A stretch of 13,807 bases of DNA, taken from positions 1 through 13,807 of the forward strand of contig JAENVU010000059.1 of the NCBI GenBank assembly GCA_016650415.1. Reading direction: 5' to 3'. This DNA is from Acidimicrobiia bacterium (GTDB lineage Bacteria; Actinomycetota; Acidimicrobiia; IMCC26256; JAENVU01). The position numbers were made by a program, and so were the translations under genes. Positions 13,673-13,807 of this stretch are shown piece by piece (positions within the stretch are counted from its first letter, which is position 1; every line of letters begins with the position of its first letter). Under the pieces are notes generated by a model. That model was not told where the DNA came from and did no database searches. It saw only the letters and a program-made list of their open reading frames with translations.

Positions 13673-13807
13673 TCACGTGGGGGCGGGGAGCAGGCGCGGT
13701 GCGTCGACTGCGAACTCCGGCCAGCGTTTGCGCGACTTCGCGGCCAGTTTGTGCATCAGTGCGATCGCGCCGGGGTCGTCGTCGCCGGGTCGGGTTTCGA
13801 TCCAGCC
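13673..13807 (-). CDS. C-terminal end of an unrecognised gene, cut by window edge
   Basis: An open frame enters from the window edge and ends with TGA at 13673, giving 44 residues that begin GWIETRPGDDDPGAIALMHK and end PRLLPAPT. The stop is 7 bases before the ClC start on the same strand, which supports a real gene in an operon with ClC. The stretch is basic in its middle (KLAAKSRKRW) and has no motif that I can assign. It could be the tail of an enzyme; I do not recognise the family. Confidence 0.55.
   Translation of the reverse strand, partial: GWIETRPGDDDPGAIALMHKLAAKSRKRWPEFAVDAPRLLPAPT

Noticed and set aside
1..13807. tRNA, rRNA, CRISPR array, insertion sequence or attachment site
   Set aside because: No cloverleaf-like sequence, evenly spaced repeats, transposase frame or target duplication was seen on reading both strands.

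Overview
The window is a high-GC, densely coded actinobacterial chromosome segment. The best lineage marker is the tightly coupled trio of MSMEG_4193-type phosphatase, DUF3090 protein and SCO1664-type kinase-like protein (7419-9321), which is an actinobacterial signature. A DUF3151 gene supports the same assignment. The mix of DUF6687-like, fatty acyl-AMP ligase and GDP-mannose dehydratase genes would fit an Acidimicrobiia-like organism, but that finer placement is inference. No tRNA, rRNA, CRISPR array, transposase or phage gene is visible, and no gap between genes exceeds about 140 bases.

Layout: (1) 1-3145, + strand: the end of an ABC ATPase and its 856-residue FtsX/MacB-type permease, a two-gene exporter or lipoprotein-release-type transporter. 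(2) 3150-4652, - strand: purE and a DUF6687-like gene. The latter has its own promoter with MerR/SoxR geometry: a 19-bp spacer holding a perfect 14-bp palindrome. (3) 4792-5757, + strand: a nitronate monooxygenase-family flavoprotein, divergent from purE. (4) 5865-7340, - strand: DUF3151 followed by GDP-mannose 4,6-dehydratase. (5) 7419-9321, + strand: the three-gene actinobacterial cluster, with overlapping start and stop codons. (6) 9432-13807, - strand: the tail of an unknown gene, a ClC-type chloride transporter, NhaA and a fatty acyl-AMP ligase, read in that order.

Between the genes lies a less expected layer. A 32-base element occurs three times (4661-4692, 5821-5852, 9396-9427). Two copies are identical. 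The third differs only inside a hairpin stem, and there the changes compensate each other while the GCA loop and both flanks are unchanged. One copy lies in the purE leader, inside a 26-codon reading frame whose stop overlaps the purE start. The 78-bp gap between DUF3151 and the phosphatase holds two back-to-back -10 boxes, each exactly 6 bases before its start codon, which predicts leaderless mRNAs on both sides.

The metabolic genes are mostly housekeeping (purine synthesis, GDP-sugar synthesis, pH and chloride balance, lipid activation). The points most worth following are the structured repeat family, the MerR-type promoter on the DUF6687-like gene, and the ClC protein with non-canonical ion-site residues.
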